64,000 nucleotides of DNA. Origin: Microvirga brassicacearum. Lineage in GTDB: Bacteria; Pseudomonadota; Alphaproteobacteria; Rhizobiales; Beijerinckiaceae. Both the position numbers and the translations under genes were made by a program. The notes under the pieces are model-generated. The model ran no database searches and had not been told where the DNA came from. It saw only the letters and a program-made list of their open reading frames with translations. Within the stretch, counting starts at the first letter, position 1. Every line of letters starts with the position of its first letter. Positions 27,111 to 36,826 of the stretch are shown piece after piece. Location of the stretch: positions 1 through 64,000 of the forward strand of contig NZ_VCMV01000077.1 of assembly GCF_008757455.1 (NCBI RefSeq). The letters are read 5' to 3'.

Positions 27111-27832
27111 ACCCAATCGCCCTCGTCGCCACCCTCGCCACCGAAATCGTCGAAATCGTTCGGCTGCTCCTCACTCGGATTCTCATAGAGTGAATTCGTG
27201 ATGCTGGCGTCGTCGGTCGTTGCATCCGCGGCGGCCGTGTCGGCGAAGCCGGCCTTCTCGCCAGCGGCAGCATCCGTGCCCCCCGGCTTTCCGCCAAAGG
27301 CGCTGGTCAGAGCGTTCGCCACCATCATGCCTCCGGCGACGCCCGCCGCCGTGGAGAGCGCGCCCTGCAGAAAGCCGCCGCCGCCGCGAGGCTGGCCCAT
27401 GCCGCCGCCCCAAGGGCCGGAAGCGCCGCTCCCCCTGGGCTCACCCGGTTCGCTGTAGCCTGGCTGCCGCTGCGACACCGAAGGGCCACCCCACGGGGCA
27501 GCTTGTCGGGTCATTCCAGGGGCGTTCTGACGATAAGGTTCCGCCTGAGGCCGCTGGCCACCGCCGAACAGGGACGAGAGAATGCCCCCGCCCGCCTGCG
27601 GCTGCCGCCGCGCCTCTTCAACCTCCGCCCGAAGCGTTTCCACGTCCGACTGGAGATTGGTCAGCGCCTGTTCCTGGACAAAAATCGCCTGCGCCATTGC
27701 ATAGGGCGCGTACGGTTGCTGACGGAGCTTTTCCGAAATGAAGCGTTCGGCCTCCGGATCGCGCGGTTGGTCCGCAACCTGTTCGAGGCGGCGGAAGATA
27801 TCCGCGATGACTTCACGTTCCTGATCGTTCAC
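27107..27832 (-). CDS. DUF2076 family protein
   Basis: The 241-residue protein starts with NDQEREVIADIFRRLEQV and a helical N-terminal part (about residues 1-80) with QQPYAPYAMAQAIFVQEQAL, as I recall for DUF2076. A Pro/Gly/Gln-rich linker, a Gly-rich hydrophobic segment (FLQGALSTAAGVAGGMMVAN) and an acidic C-terminus follow. The family has been described as periplasmic ligand-binding, but I see no signal peptide here. The GTG at 27832 has GGAGA seven bases upstream and gives the family start; the frame is open to 27934. The stop lies in a dispersed repeat. Confidence 0.82.
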   Translation of the reverse strand: MNDQEREVIADIFRRLEQVADQPRDPEAERFISEKLRQQPYAPYAMAQAIFVQEQALTNLQSDVETLRAEVEEARRQPQAGGGILSSLFGGGQRPQAEPYRQNAPGMTRQAAPWGGPSVSQRQPGYSEPGEPRGSGASGPWGGGMGQPRGGGGFLQGALSTAAGVAGGMMVANALTSAFGGKPGGTDAAAGEKAGFADTAAADATTDDASITNSLYENPSEEQPNDFDDFGGEGGDEGDWV

Positions 27833-28347
27833 GACGGATCTCCGTTGGCGGTGGCGACGTGGGAGAGATGTAAGCATGGCGAGCCGCTTTGGTAGAGGCG
27901 GCAGGTCGATACTCCCTGTCTGACCGGCAGCCAAGTTTAGGGATGCAGGTTTGTGTGGGAGGCAGGCCGGAAATGCCTACAACACCCATAGCCTTATGCT
28001 GAGGAGGGCCGCAGGCCCGTCTCGAAGCACGAGGCGATTCCAGAGACCACTGGAGGATCCTTCGAGACGCAGCCTTTGGCTGCTCCTCAGGATAAGGTGG
28101 AGCATGGAATCAGCGCCCACGAGCCTCATCTCGGGGAGCACGATAGCGGTCTCGGAGCCTCATGCTGAGGAAGGCCGAAGGCCTGTCTCGAAGCACGAGG
28201 CGTCTCTAGCAAGCACTGGAGGACACGGATCTGCGGTCCTCGGGAGGTGGGAGTTTTCAGGCGGCTCGATCCCACATTTCACCAAACACCGACCCGCCTC
28301 AAAGCCGAGTTCGAGGCTCCGGCACGATCGTCAAAACGCGGGGCCTG
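27833..28347. other. non-coding gap of 515 bases with repeats
   Basis: Only the family B repeat cluster (listed separately) was recognised. An open frame of about 140 codons on the plus strand crosses the repeats and is Arg/Ser/Pro-rich, as expected of chance translation. The promoter of the DUF2076 gene should lie at about 27840-27990 but no box was clear. Confidence 0.6.
27991..28226. repeat. cluster of dispersed palindromic repeat units (family B)
   Basis: Units at 27991-28041, inverted 28050-28099 and 28156-28226 carry GTCTCGAAGCACGAGGC or its inverse and CTTATGCTGAGG or CTCATGCTGAGG ends with short internal hairpins such as GGCCGCAGGCC. A degenerate piece lies at about 28120-28155. They match the cluster at 6010-6240 except that AAGGACGAGG is AAGCACGAGG. 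Confidence 0.8.
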
Positions 28348-29853
28348 CTATTCGGCGTCCGAGGATTTGAGCGGCAGGACATTCGTCTCGGTCTCGTCGC
28401 TGTCGAGGAGGCTTCCGTCGTCGCTCTGCGCGTCGAGGCGCGTATTCTTGCGCAGGCTGACGTACTTCTTCTGGATTTTCACGCGGCTCTCCCGTGAGAT
28501 TTCCAGGGCGCCCTGAATCAGCGAGCGTTCGGCCTTCTCGTTCTGCAACTCTTCCGTCAGGCGGCGGTTGGCGGCCTCGAGCGTGCCGCGGTCCTGATCG
28601 AAGCGCTTGGTGAGCTGATCGATGCGCTCGGACAGATTGGCCACCTTGTTGTCGGAGCTTTCGATCTGGAAATCCTTGGCGGCGATCGCCTTGTTGAGCA
28701 TCTCGACGCGCTCCTGCAATTCGATGCGGGAACGCTGCAGCTCGTTGACCATCGCGACCTGCCGTTCGACCTCCTGCTGGGTCGCCTCGAGACGACGCTC
28801 GAGCGTGTTCTTCTCGATGGCGGTTTCTTTGAGATTGCGTTCGACGCCGCGATGGGCCTCGTTCTTGTCCCGCAACTGATCGCGCGTATGGGCGAGGATC
28901 TTGTCGGTGGCAGCAAGGCGCGAGGTCAGGCCCTCGATCTTCATGTCCAGCGAGGACAGATCGGTTTGATGTGCGGAGCGCTCGGAATCGAGGTGGGTTT
29001 CCAGCCGCTGCCGGGCAACCTGCTCTGCCATCAGCTTGGTTTCGAGTTCCGAGGCGCGCTGGCGGGTGGTCTCGAGCTGGGTTTCCATCTCGCTGTAGCG
29101 GTTGGTCAGGTTCGACAGCCGGTAATTCTGTTCCTCGGCGACCTTCTGCAGGCGCTTGACCTCGTGGTCGAGCAGGCCGTTCCGCTCGCGGGTCTCGATC
29201 AGTTCGCGCTCGGCGCGAGCGACCGTTTGGTCGGCCTCCTGTGCCTCGAGCCGCAGAGCCTGGTTTTCTTCGGTGATGTTGCGGGAGCGCTCGGTCTCGA
29301 TCGTGAGCTGATTTTCGAGATCGGCGCCGACCGCCTCCTTGTCCTTGACGCTGAGGCGGAGATCCTCGATTGCCGAATCCTGATCGCGAAGTTTGGTTTC
29401 GGCTTTGCGCAACTGGGACACGGTGGCGGAGAAATCATCCGTCATGCGCGCATGAGAATTGGCGAGATCGGCAAGTTCCCGGCGAAGCGCCCCGGTGGTG
29501 TCGGTCTCCTGTCGGAGCACGGCTTCCGTTTCAAGAAGGCGGGACTGGATCTGCGGATAGGAGCGGATGAGATCGTAGACCGGTTCGCTCAGGAGCGTGA
29601 AATCATCCTTGAGACTGCGAATCTCCTCCAGCCGATCGATCAGATTGGCAAACCGGACACGGATCAGCTCATTTTTCTGCCCGACCGTATCAAGTTTCCC
29701 GTTCTGACGGGCCAGCATCGGCTCCTGACGCGCGGAGGGCTCCTCTTCGCCCGCCATTGCCGCGCGAACGGCGTCCTCGCCGAGAATATCCCCGAAGGAT
29801 TCCTGGCTCTTCTTGCTGAAACGGGATTTGAAAGACGTCCAACCGGATGACAC
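28348..29853 (-). CDS. long coiled-coil protein, unknown function
   Basis: The 501-residue protein has a basic head (SSGWTSFKSRFSKKSQ), about 400 residues of nearly continuous heptad-type coiled coil from about residue 55 to 465, and an acidic tail ending LPLKSSDAE. There is no signal peptide, membrane segment, ATPase motif or catalytic domain. The build (basic head, long rod, short tail) resembles bacterial intermediate-filament-like proteins such as crescentin, but coiled coils look alike, so this is a structural analogy only. It is transcribed alone between repeats and glcF. Confidence 0.78.
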   Translation of the reverse strand: MSSGWTSFKSRFSKKSQESFGDILGEDAVRAAMAGEEEPSARQEPMLARQNGKLDTVGQKNELIRVRFANLIDRLEEIRSLKDDFTLLSEPVYDLIRSYPQIQSRLLETEAVLRQETDTTGALRRELADLANSHARMTDDFSATVSQLRKAETKLRDQDSAIEDLRLSVKDKEAVGADLENQLTIETERSRNITEENQALRLEAQEADQTVARAERELIETRERNGLLDHEVKRLQKVAEEQNYRLSNLTNRYSEMETQLETTRQRASELETKLMAEQVARQRLETHLDSERSAHQTDLSSLDMKIEGLTSRLAATDKILAHTRDQLRDKNEAHRGVERNLKETAIEKNTLERRLEATQQEVERQVAMVNELQRSRIELQERVEMLNKAIAAKDFQIESSDNKVANLSERIDQLTKRFDQDRGTLEAANRRLTEELQNEKAERSLIQGALEISRESRVKIQKKYVSLRKNTRLDAQSDDGSLLDSDETETNVLPLKSSDAE

Positions 29854-29973
29854 TGGGTCGCCCCCTCTGACGTGTGAAATTTACGCTTTGGGGGTCTTTT
29901 ACCGCAGAGATGCGGGTCTTGGAAACAAAATTTCGTTGCGCAACGCTGTCGCAGCGTCATTTGTCCCGGCCGA

Positions 29974-31311
29974 TCAATGGCGGATTGCTTGCTTTTCGGG
30001 TTCAAGTGCTTCCAATGCCTCGGGAATTGGCCCGCCGGTGGCCCAGTCCAGAAGCTCGACGGTGTGGACCATCGGGATCGTGGTGCCCTTCTGGATCTGG
30101 GTCATGCAGCCGATATTGCCGGTGGCGATGAGATCCGGGTGGGTCCGCTCGATATTGGCGACCTTCCGGGCACGGAGCTGAAGGGCAATTTCAGGCTGCA
30201 AGAGGTTGTAGGTCCCGGACGAGCCGCAGCAGATATGTCCCTCCGGCACGTCCTTGACGGTGAAGCCGGCCTGCTTGAGCAACGTCTTGGGCTCGGTCCG
30301 GATTTGCTGGCCGTGCTGCAACGAACACGCGGATTGGTAGGCCACCACGAGATCGACCTCCCGCACGGGTGCGATCAGTTTCAGGCCGGTGACATATTCG
30401 GTGATGTCCCGGGTGATGGCGGAAACCCGCGCAGCCTTTTCAGCGTAGGCCGCGTCCTCGCGAAACATGAACCCGTAATCCTTGACCGTCGTGCCGCAGC
30501 CCGAGGCGGTAATCACGATGGCGTCCAGCCCCTCGCCATCCATTTCGGCGATCCAGGCGTCGATGTTTTTCCTGGCGAAGGCATGACCTTCCGGCTCCCG
30601 GCCCATGTGGTGAACGAGCGCGCCGCAGCAGCCCTCGCCGCGCGCCTGGACCACCTCGACACCGTGGCGGTTGAGGAGCCGGATCGCCGCCTCGTTGAAA
30701 CCCGGCTTCAAAACCGGTTGGGCGCAGCCGGACAGAATGGCGACGCGCGCCCGTCGCTCGCCCTCCGGCTTGAAGGCCCCCGGCCCATCGAAGGCCGAGC
30801 GCGCGGGAACGCGCGTCGGCGCGAGTTCGACCATCGCCCGCAGACGGGCACCGAACAGCGGCAACGCGCCCAGCGCATTCCTGAACGGTTTTGCCAGCAT
30901 CGCGGCCGCCAGGGCGAGGCGAAAGCGGTTGGGATAGGGCAGGATATGGGCGAGCAGCGAGCGCAACAGGCGATCATGCCAGGGCCGGGTGTAGGTCGCC
31001 TCGATATAGGAGCGCGCATGATCCACCAGATGCATGTAGTTCACGCCGGAAGGGCACGTGGTCATGCAGGCCAGGCACGACAGGCACCGATCGATGTGCT
31101 TCACCACTTCGGGCGTGGCGGGCTTGCCGCCCTCCAACATGTCCTTGATGAGATAGATGCGCCCGCGCGGTGAATCGAGCTCGTCGCCGAGCAGCAGATA
31201 GGTGGGACAGGTGGCGGTGCAGAAACCGCAATGGACGCAGGTGCGGAGAATCTTCTCCGAACTGGCCATGGTCGGATCGCGCAGTTGATCGGGCGTGAAG
31301 TTGGTCTGCAT
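29974..31311 (-). CDS. glcF: glycolate oxidase iron-sulfur subunit
   Basis: GlcF passes electrons from the flavin subunits of glycolate oxidase to the respiratory chain. The 445-residue protein has two 4Fe-4S motifs, CVHCGFCTATCPTY near residue 26 and CLSCLACMTTCPSGV near residue 77, then two CCG domains with GEGCCGALVHHMG and EGHICCGSSGTYNLL. It is the last gene of the glcD-glcE-glcF operon; the gap to glcE is 77 bases. Confidence 0.95.
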   Translation of the reverse strand: MQTNFTPDQLRDPTMASSEKILRTCVHCGFCTATCPTYLLLGDELDSPRGRIYLIKDMLEGGKPATPEVVKHIDRCLSCLACMTTCPSGVNYMHLVDHARSYIEATYTRPWHDRLLRSLLAHILPYPNRFRLALAAAMLAKPFRNALGALPLFGARLRAMVELAPTRVPARSAFDGPGAFKPEGERRARVAILSGCAQPVLKPGFNEAAIRLLNRHGVEVVQARGEGCCGALVHHMGREPEGHAFARKNIDAWIAEMDGEGLDAIVITASGCGTTVKDYGFMFREDAAYAEKAARVSAITRDITEYVTGLKLIAPVREVDLVVAYQSACSLQHGQQIRTEPKTLLKQAGFTVKDVPEGHICCGSSGTYNLLQPEIALQLRARKVANIERTHPDLIATGNIGCMTQIQKGTTIPMVHTVELLDWATGGPIPEALEALEPEKQAIRH

Positions 31312-31388
31312 CGACTCTAGCTCGCAATTCCTGTTGTCACGCGCCCGACCGCCGCTGGCCGATAGCCTGATCGGGTGGCAGCATCACT

Positions 31389-32573
31389 CTACACCCCCGC
31401 ATACATGCGGCCGGGATTGAGGATGCCCGCCGGGTCGAAGGCTTTCTTGATGCCACGAGTCAGCGCCATGACGGCCTCGCTCTGCGGCTCGAACACATCG
31501 ACGGCGGCCCGGATACCATCCGGCGCGCGCACCAGCATCGCATGTCCGCCGAACTCCCGGGTCGCCGCGCGAATGATCCCGGCGCCGGCATCTCCTTCGG
31601 GTTTTGTGGCAATCCACAACAATCCGCCGCCCCAATCATAGAACCATTGGGCGTCAAGGGAACGGGAGATTTGCGCGGCCACATCCGGCCCTTTGGATGG
31701 CGCCGTCGAAAGACGCCAGACGGCGCGGTCGCGATCATCGGGCAGAATGGTCGCGTCCCGCACCGATTGCCACAGAATCTCGGCGCCGCGACCCTCCAGG
31801 ATATCGGGCGCGCCGGCGCTCTTGAGCAAGCGCCGCACCTCGCCGAGGCGATAATCGATCGAGACGGAAAATCCTTCGAGCCTGACCAGCGTGCGCGCGC
31901 CCTGCACATCGGCGCCCGGCAGGTGCGCTGCGCCAGTGATGTCGAACGGCGAGCCGAGGGCGCTCGACAGCGCCTCGATGGCGCGACGATCATCGAGGCC
32001 GCGCCAGAGCAACGTCGCCATGCGCTCCGTCTTCGGCAGCACCTTGAACGTCACTTCGGTCAGAAAGCCAAGCGTGCCCCAGGAGCCGGCGAGAAGCTTG
32101 ACGAGGTCGAGCCCGGTGACATTCTTCATCACGCGCCCCCCTGATTTCACGACTTCGCCGCGTCCGTTGACGGCCCGCACGCCGATGAGACTGTCTCGCG
32201 CGCCACCCGCCATGATGCGACGGGGTCCTGAAATGTTCATCGCCACCACCGCACCGATGGTCGGCTCCCCGCGCGAGCCGAGAAGCGGCCGGTAATCCAT
32301 CGGCTCGAACGGCAGTTCCTGGCCCCGCTCGGCCAGCACGCGAACAAGTTCGGAAACCGGTGTGCCGCTCTTGGCTGCAATCACCAACTCGGCGGGTTCG
32401 TAGAGCGTGACGCCCGCCATCTCGATCGACGACAGCCGTGCGCCCGCATCCACCATCCGCCCGAGCGCCGCCTTGCTGTTCGCACCGCCGACAGCGAGCT
32501 TGAGGCCGCTGGCCGCAGCCTCCGTGATGATCGTCGATGCCTCGTTCTCGTCGCGCGGGGAATAGACCTTCAC
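31389..32573 (-). CDS. glcE: glycolate oxidase FAD-binding subunit
   Basis: A 394-residue FAD_binding_4 protein, the second flavin subunit of glycolate oxidase. It has LAVGGANSKAALGR near residue 28, the central RPLLGSRGEPTIGAVVAMN and VMKNVTGLDLVKLLAGSWGT near residue 160, and ends DPAGILNPGRMYAGV. I chose the GTG at 32573, which overlaps the glcD stop by four bases (GTGA) with GGAAGG upstream; an ATG at 32624 lies within the glcD coding region and would add 17 residues unlikely to be real. Confidence 0.93.
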   Translation of the reverse strand: MKVYSPRDENEASTIITEAAASGLKLAVGGANSKAALGRMVDAGARLSSIEMAGVTLYEPAELVIAAKSGTPVSELVRVLAERGQELPFEPMDYRPLLGSRGEPTIGAVVAMNISGPRRIMAGGARDSLIGVRAVNGRGEVVKSGGRVMKNVTGLDLVKLLAGSWGTLGFLTEVTFKVLPKTERMATLLWRGLDDRRAIEALSSALGSPFDITGAAHLPGADVQGARTLVRLEGFSVSIDYRLGEVRRLLKSAGAPDILEGRGAEILWQSVRDATILPDDRDRAVWRLSTAPSKGPDVAAQISRSLDAQWFYDWGGGLLWIATKPEGDAGAGIIRAATREFGGHAMLVRAPDGIRAAVDVFEPQSEAVMALTRGIKKAFDPAGILNPGRMYAGV

Positions 32574-34003
32574 GCGGCGATCCTTCCATCCAGAGGGAAC
32601 ACTTTGGCGGGGTTCAGAAGCCATAGCGGGTCGAAGACCCCACGCACCCGCATCTGCTGCTGGAGATCGGCCACATTGAACTGGAACGGCATCAGGTCGC
32701 GCTTCTCGATGCCGACGCCGTGCTCGCCAGTCAGGCAGCCACCGACTTCCACGCAGAGTTTCAGGATTTCCTCGCCCACATGTTCGGCCTTCTCCATCTC
32801 GCCCGGCTTGCTAGTGTCGAACATCACCAACGGATGCAGGTTGCCGTCGCCCGCGTGAAACACGTTGGCGACCCCCAGCCCCTGCGATTTCGCGATCTCG
32901 TCGATGCGCTTGAGCACATAAGGCAACTGACCGGTCGGGATGGTGCCGTCCATGCAAATGTAATCGGCAACGCGCCCCGTTGCGCCGAAGGCCGATTTGC
33001 GGCCCTTCCAGATCGCGGCGCTCTCGGCCTCAGATTGCGACACCTTGATGGTTTTCGGGTGGAACGGCTCGGCGATGGCGACGATGCGGCGGAGCATGTC
33101 GTCGATTTCCTGCTCGGACCCTTCGACCTCGACGATCAGCATCGCTTCCACGTCGAGGGGATATCCCGCATGGGCGAAGGCCTCGCAGATCTGGATGGCC
33201 GGGCGATCCATGTATTCCAGCGCCACGGGAATGATGCCGGCGGCGATGATGGCGGCGACGCACGCGCCCGCGTCATTCACGCGCTCGAACCCGAACAAGG
33301 CCGGGCGGGCGCCCTCGGCGGCATGCAGGATGCGAACGGTGGCCTCGGTGACGACGCCGAGTTGACCCTCCGACCCGGTGATCAGGCCGAGCAGGTCGTA
33401 ACCCGCACTGTCGAGATGATCGCCCCCGAGCGTCATGATGGTACCGTCGAGCAGCACCAGGGTGACGCCGAGCAGGTTGTTGGTGGTGACGCCATATTTC
33501 AGGCAATGGGCCCCGCCCGAATTCATCGCGATGTTGCCGGCGATCGTGCAGGCGAGCTGACTCGAGGGATCCGGCGCATAAAAGTAGCCTTCGTGGGCGA
33601 CCGCCTGGCTGATGCCCAGATTGGTAATGCCCGATTCAACGCGGATGAAGCGGTCAGTGAGGTTGACCTCCAAAACCCGGTTCATCTTCGCGACCCCGAG
33701 CACGATGGCATCCGCCTGCGGGATGGCGCCGCCGCTGAGCGAGGTGCCGGCCCCGCGCGGCACCACCTTGACGCCGTTCTCATGGCAGAACCGGAGGATG
33801 GACGAGACCTCCAGAGTCGAGGACGGCAGCACCACCGCCAGCGGCATCTGGCGATAGGCCGTCAACCCGTCGGTCTCGAAGGCCCGGCGTTCGTCCTCCG
33901 ATACGATGAGCGCCTCGCCCGGGACGAGCCGTCTCAACCCTGCGATGATTTCCGCCCGACGTGACGTAATAGCCTGATCCGGCTCGGGAAAAGCGATTGG
34001 CAT
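32570..34003 (-). CDS. glcD: glycolate oxidase FAD-linked catalytic subunit
   Basis: GlcD oxidises glycolate to glyoxylate (and D-lactate in some enzymes). The 477-residue protein has the FAD_binding_4 motif VVPRGAGTSLSGGAIPQAD near residue 78, CTIAGNIAMNSGGAHCLKYG near residue 150, and the FAD-oxidase C-terminal domain with HAGDGNLHP near residue 375 and TGEHGVGIEKRDLM near residue 430. It heads the glcDEF operon, divergent from the cytochrome c gene across a 138-base gap. Confidence 0.95.
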   Translation of the reverse strand: MPIAFPEPDQAITSRRAEIIAGLRRLVPGEALIVSEDERRAFETDGLTAYRQMPLAVVLPSSTLEVSSILRFCHENGVKVVPRGAGTSLSGGAIPQADAIVLGVAKMNRVLEVNLTDRFIRVESGITNLGISQAVAHEGYFYAPDPSSQLACTIAGNIAMNSGGAHCLKYGVTTNNLLGVTLVLLDGTIMTLGGDHLDSAGYDLLGLITGSEGQLGVVTEATVRILHAAEGARPALFGFERVNDAGACVAAIIAAGIIPVALEYMDRPAIQICEAFAHAGYPLDVEAMLIVEVEGSEQEIDDMLRRIVAIAEPFHPKTIKVSQSEAESAAIWKGRKSAFGATGRVADYICMDGTIPTGQLPYVLKRIDEIAKSQGLGVANVFHAGDGNLHPLVMFDTSKPGEMEKAEHVGEEILKLCVEVGGCLTGEHGVGIEKRDLMPFQFNVADLQQQMRVRGVFDPLWLLNPAKVFPLDGRIAA

Positions 34004-34141
34004 GGCGTAAACTCCCGGCGGGCCTTGGGCTCGTGATGCCCGCGCCCGCGCTTGGTCAGAAGGTAGCTGCTCTTGAGGGAATTTTCCAATAATGTGGATT
34101 CTCTCTAGAATGCCCCAGCCTCCCGCGCCAAGGAGTTTTTG

Positions 34142-34531
34142 ATGCGTTTATTTGTAATCTCGCTCGTGCTCTGCCTCTCCGGATTCGGCACTGCCCAGGC
34201 CCAGGATGCGGCCGCGGGCGAAAAAACCTTCCTTCAGTGCAAGGCCTGCCATCAGATCGGGGAAGGCGCCAAGAATTCGGTCGGTCCCGTGCTCAATGGC
34301 GTTATCGGCCGAAAAGCCGGCACGATCGAGGGCTATAGCTACTCGCCTGCCAACCAAAATTCTGGCATCACCTGGGACGAGGCGACCTTCCGCGAGTATA
34401 TCCGCGATCCGCGGGCCAAGATTCCCGGCACCAAAATGGTCTATGCGGGCGTCAAGGACCCAAAGCGGGTCGAGGATCTCCTGGCCTATCTCAAGCAGTT
34501 TGGCGCCGATGGAAAAAAGGCTGCGCAATAG
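34142..34531 (+). CDS. class I cytochrome c, periplasmic
   Basis: A 129-residue protein with a Sec signal peptide (cleavage near TAQAQD, residue 19), one heme-binding site CKACH near residue 37 and a Met ligand in PGTKMVYAGV near residue 100, as in mitochondrial-like cytochrome c2/c550. AGGAG lies six bases before the ATG at 34142. It sits between glcD and lutA, on the lut side. It could take electrons from 2-hydroxy-acid oxidation, but a general respiratory role is equally possible. Confidence 0.92.
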   Translation: MRLFVISLVLCLSGFGTAQAQDAAAGEKTFLQCKACHQIGEGAKNSVGPVLNGVIGRKAGTIEGYSYSPANQNSGITWDEATFREYIRDPRAKIPGTKMVYAGVKDPKRVEDLLAYLKQFGADGKKAAQ

Positions 34532-34592
34532 CAGCCGCGTGAGCGCCCTGCCCGCTCGTGATGCCGACGATCATTCGGAGAGAGTTTGAATT

Positions 34593-35396
34593 GTGAAGCA
34601 AGACCGTGCCCGCAAGCCTCGAATCGGCTTGTTCGTGACCTGCGTCGTCGACCTGATGCGGCCCTCCGTCGGCTTTGCTGCCGTCAAACTCCTCGAGAAT
34701 GCAGGGTGCACTGTCGAGGTGCCGGAGCAGACCTGTTGCGGGCAACCGACCTATAATTCCGGCGATCGCGCCACCACGCGCAGCATCGCCGAACGCACCA
34801 TCACGGAGTTTCGCGGCTACGACTATGTGGTGGCGCCCTCGGGTTCCTGCGCGGCCATGATCAAGGCGCATTACCCGGAACTGTTCGCAGACGATCCGAA
34901 CTGGCTGCCCCGCGCCAACGAGCTTGCGGCACGTACATTCGAACTCACGAGTTTTCTCGTCGACGTTCTTGGCGTCACCCGCGTGGATGCAACGTTCGAC
35001 GGCGCGGTCACCTACCACGATTCATGTTCCGGCTTGCGCGAACTCGGCGTCCGCAGCCAGCCGCGCAAATTGCTGGCAAGCGTCGAGGGCCTGACCCTCG
35101 TTGAAATGGAGGAGAGCGACGTGTGCTGCGGTTTCGGCGGCACGTTCGCGGTCAAATATAGCGAGATTTCGGGCGCGATCGTCGAGGCGAAAGCAAAACA
35201 CGTCGTCGCGGCGGGCGCGCCGACCCTGCTCGCGGGTGATCTCGGGTGCCTGCTCAACATGGCCGGCAAGCTCAGTCGAGACGGCGAGCCGGTGCGGGTG
35301 CGCCACGTGGCGGAAATCCTCGCCGGAATGACCGACGATCCGCCGATCGGGGTGGCGAAGGAAGCGCAGAGGACCGGAAAGGAAGCCGCGCGATGA
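34593..35396 (+). CDS. lutA: lactate utilisation protein A (CCG-domain Fe-S subunit)
   Basis: LutA, LutB and LutC together oxidise L-lactate to pyruvate. This 267-residue protein has two CCG domains, PEQTCCGQPTYNSGD near residue 45 and ESDVCCGFGGTFAVKYSEI near residue 175, with SYHDSC-type Cys in TYHDSCSGLRELG. It starts with GTG at 34593 after GGAGAG. Its stop overlaps the lutB start by four bases (ATGA). It is equivalent to YkgE of E. coli. Confidence 0.94.
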   Translation: MKQDRARKPRIGLFVTCVVDLMRPSVGFAAVKLLENAGCTVEVPEQTCCGQPTYNSGDRATTRSIAERTITEFRGYDYVVAPSGSCAAMIKAHYPELFADDPNWLPRANELAARTFELTSFLVDVLGVTRVDATFDGAVTYHDSCSGLRELGVRSQPRKLLASVEGLTLVEMEESDVCCGFGGTFAVKYSEISGAIVEAKAKHVVAAGAPTLLAGDLGCLLNMAGKLSRDGEPVRVRHVAEILAGMTDDPPIGVAKEAQRTGKEAAR

Positions 35397-36826
35397 GCGT
35401 GCACAGCACCTCTCCCGATTTCAAGAAGAACGCCGCGCGTGCGTTGGGCGATGCGCAGCTCCAGAAGGCGTTGGGCAACGTCAAGCAGGGCTTCATCGAC
35501 AAGCGCGAGAAAGCGACGCAAAAGCTCCCGGAATTCGAGGCCTTGCGCGACTCCGCCCGGGACATCAAGAACCACACGCTGCAACACCTCGATCTTTATC
35601 TTGAAGCCTACGAACAGAAGGTGAGAGCCTCGGGCGGGCATGTGCATTTCGCGCGCCATGCCGAGGAGGCGCGCGACATCATCCTGTCGATTTGCAAAGA
35701 GGCTGGCGCCCGCACCGTGACCAAGGGCAAATCGATGATCGCCGAAGAGATCGGCATCAATGAGCACCTTGAAACGCACGGGATCACGCCCGTCGAGACG
35801 GATCTTGGCGAATACATCATCCAGCTCCGCCATGAGATGCCAAGCCACATCATCGCACCGGCGGTCCACCTCAACGCGACGCAGGTCGAGCAGGATTTTC
35901 GCCGCGTCCACACGCATCTCGACGCGAAGCGCGATCTTTCCGAACCGGTGCAACTGCTGACGGAGGCTCGCGGTGTCCTGCGCGAGCGCTTTCTCGCCGC
36001 CGATGTGGGCATCACGGGCGCCAATTTCCTCGTGGCCGAAACCGGCACATCGGTCATCGTCACCAATGAGGGCAATGGGGATCTGACGCAAATCCTGCCG
36101 AAGACCCACATCGTTTTGGCATCCATCGAAAAGCTGGTTCCGACGCTTGAGGATGTCAGCCAGATCCTGCGCGTCCTGGCGCGCTCCGCGACCGGGCAGG
36201 AGATTTCGGTCTACACCACCTTCTCGACCGGGCCGCGCCATCTCGGCGACAGCGACGGACCCGAGAATTACCACGTGGTCCTGCTCGACAACGGTCGCTC
36301 GGCCATGCTCGGCACCAGCTTCGAGGAGATGCTGCGCTGCATTCGCTGCGGCGCCTGCATGAACCATTGCCCGGTTTATCACGCAGTAGGTGGCCACGCT
36401 TACGGCTGGGTCTATCCAGGCCCGATGGGCGCAGTGCTGACGCCGACGCTGATCGGAATCGACCAGGCGGGCCATTTGCCGAATGCCTCGACGTTCTGCG
36501 GGCGCTGCGAAAGCGTATGCCCGGTGAAGATCCCGTTGCCGAAGCTCATGCGCCATTGGCGTGAGCGGGAATTCGAGCGGCATCTGACCCCCGCCACGGT
36601 GCGATCGGGGCTGGGGTTGTGGGGGTTCTTTGCCAAGCGCCCTGCCCTCTATCGTCTGGCCACCGGCATCGCCATTCGCGCGATGGGATTTGCCGGGCGA
36701 CGTAAAGGTCGCTTCCAATGGCTGCCGCTCGCCGGCGGCTGGACCAGGAATCGCGATCTGCCTGCTCCACAGGGTGAGACTTTTCAGGCGCGCTGGCGGC
36801 GTGAACACAAGAGGAGAGCAGCGTGA
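35393..36826 (+). CDS. lutB: lactate utilisation protein B (LUD domain plus ferredoxin domain)
   Basis: The 477-residue subunit has an N-terminal LUD domain (KGKSMIAEEIGINEHLE near residue 115, GITGANFLVAETGTSVIVTN near residue 207) and two 4Fe-4S motifs, CIRCGACMNHCPVYH near residue 320 and CGRCESVCPVKIPL near residue 370. A hydrophobic stretch lies in the C-terminal third. It overlaps lutA and lutC by four bases on each side, so the three are translationally coupled. It is equivalent to YkgF. A longer frame starting inside lutA is not used. Confidence 0.95.
   Translation: MSVHSTSPDFKKNAARALGDAQLQKALGNVKQGFIDKREKATQKLPEFEALRDSARDIKNHTLQHLDLYLEAYEQKVRASGGHVHFARHAEEARDIILSICKEAGARTVTKGKSMIAEEIGINEHLETHGITPVETDLGEYIIQLRHEMPSHIIAPAVHLNATQVEQDFRRVHTHLDAKRDLSEPVQLLTEARGVLRERFLAADVGITGANFLVAETGTSVIVTNEGNGDLTQILPKTHIVLASIEKLVPTLEDVSQILRVLARSATGQEISVYTTFSTGPRHLGDSDGPENYHVVLLDNGRSAMLGTSFEEMLRCIRCGACMNHCPVYHAVGGHAYGWVYPGPMGAVLTPTLIGIDQAGHLPNASTFCGRCESVCPVKIPLPKLMRHWREREFERHLTPATVRSGLGLWGFFAKRPALYRLATGIAIRAMGFAGRRKGRFQWLPLAGGWTRNRDLPAPQGETFQARWRREHKRRAA

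Noticed and set aside
27951..28370. Plus-strand frame across the family B repeats
   Set aside because: Translation of repeat DNA; Ser/Arg/Pro-rich and without homology that I recognise.
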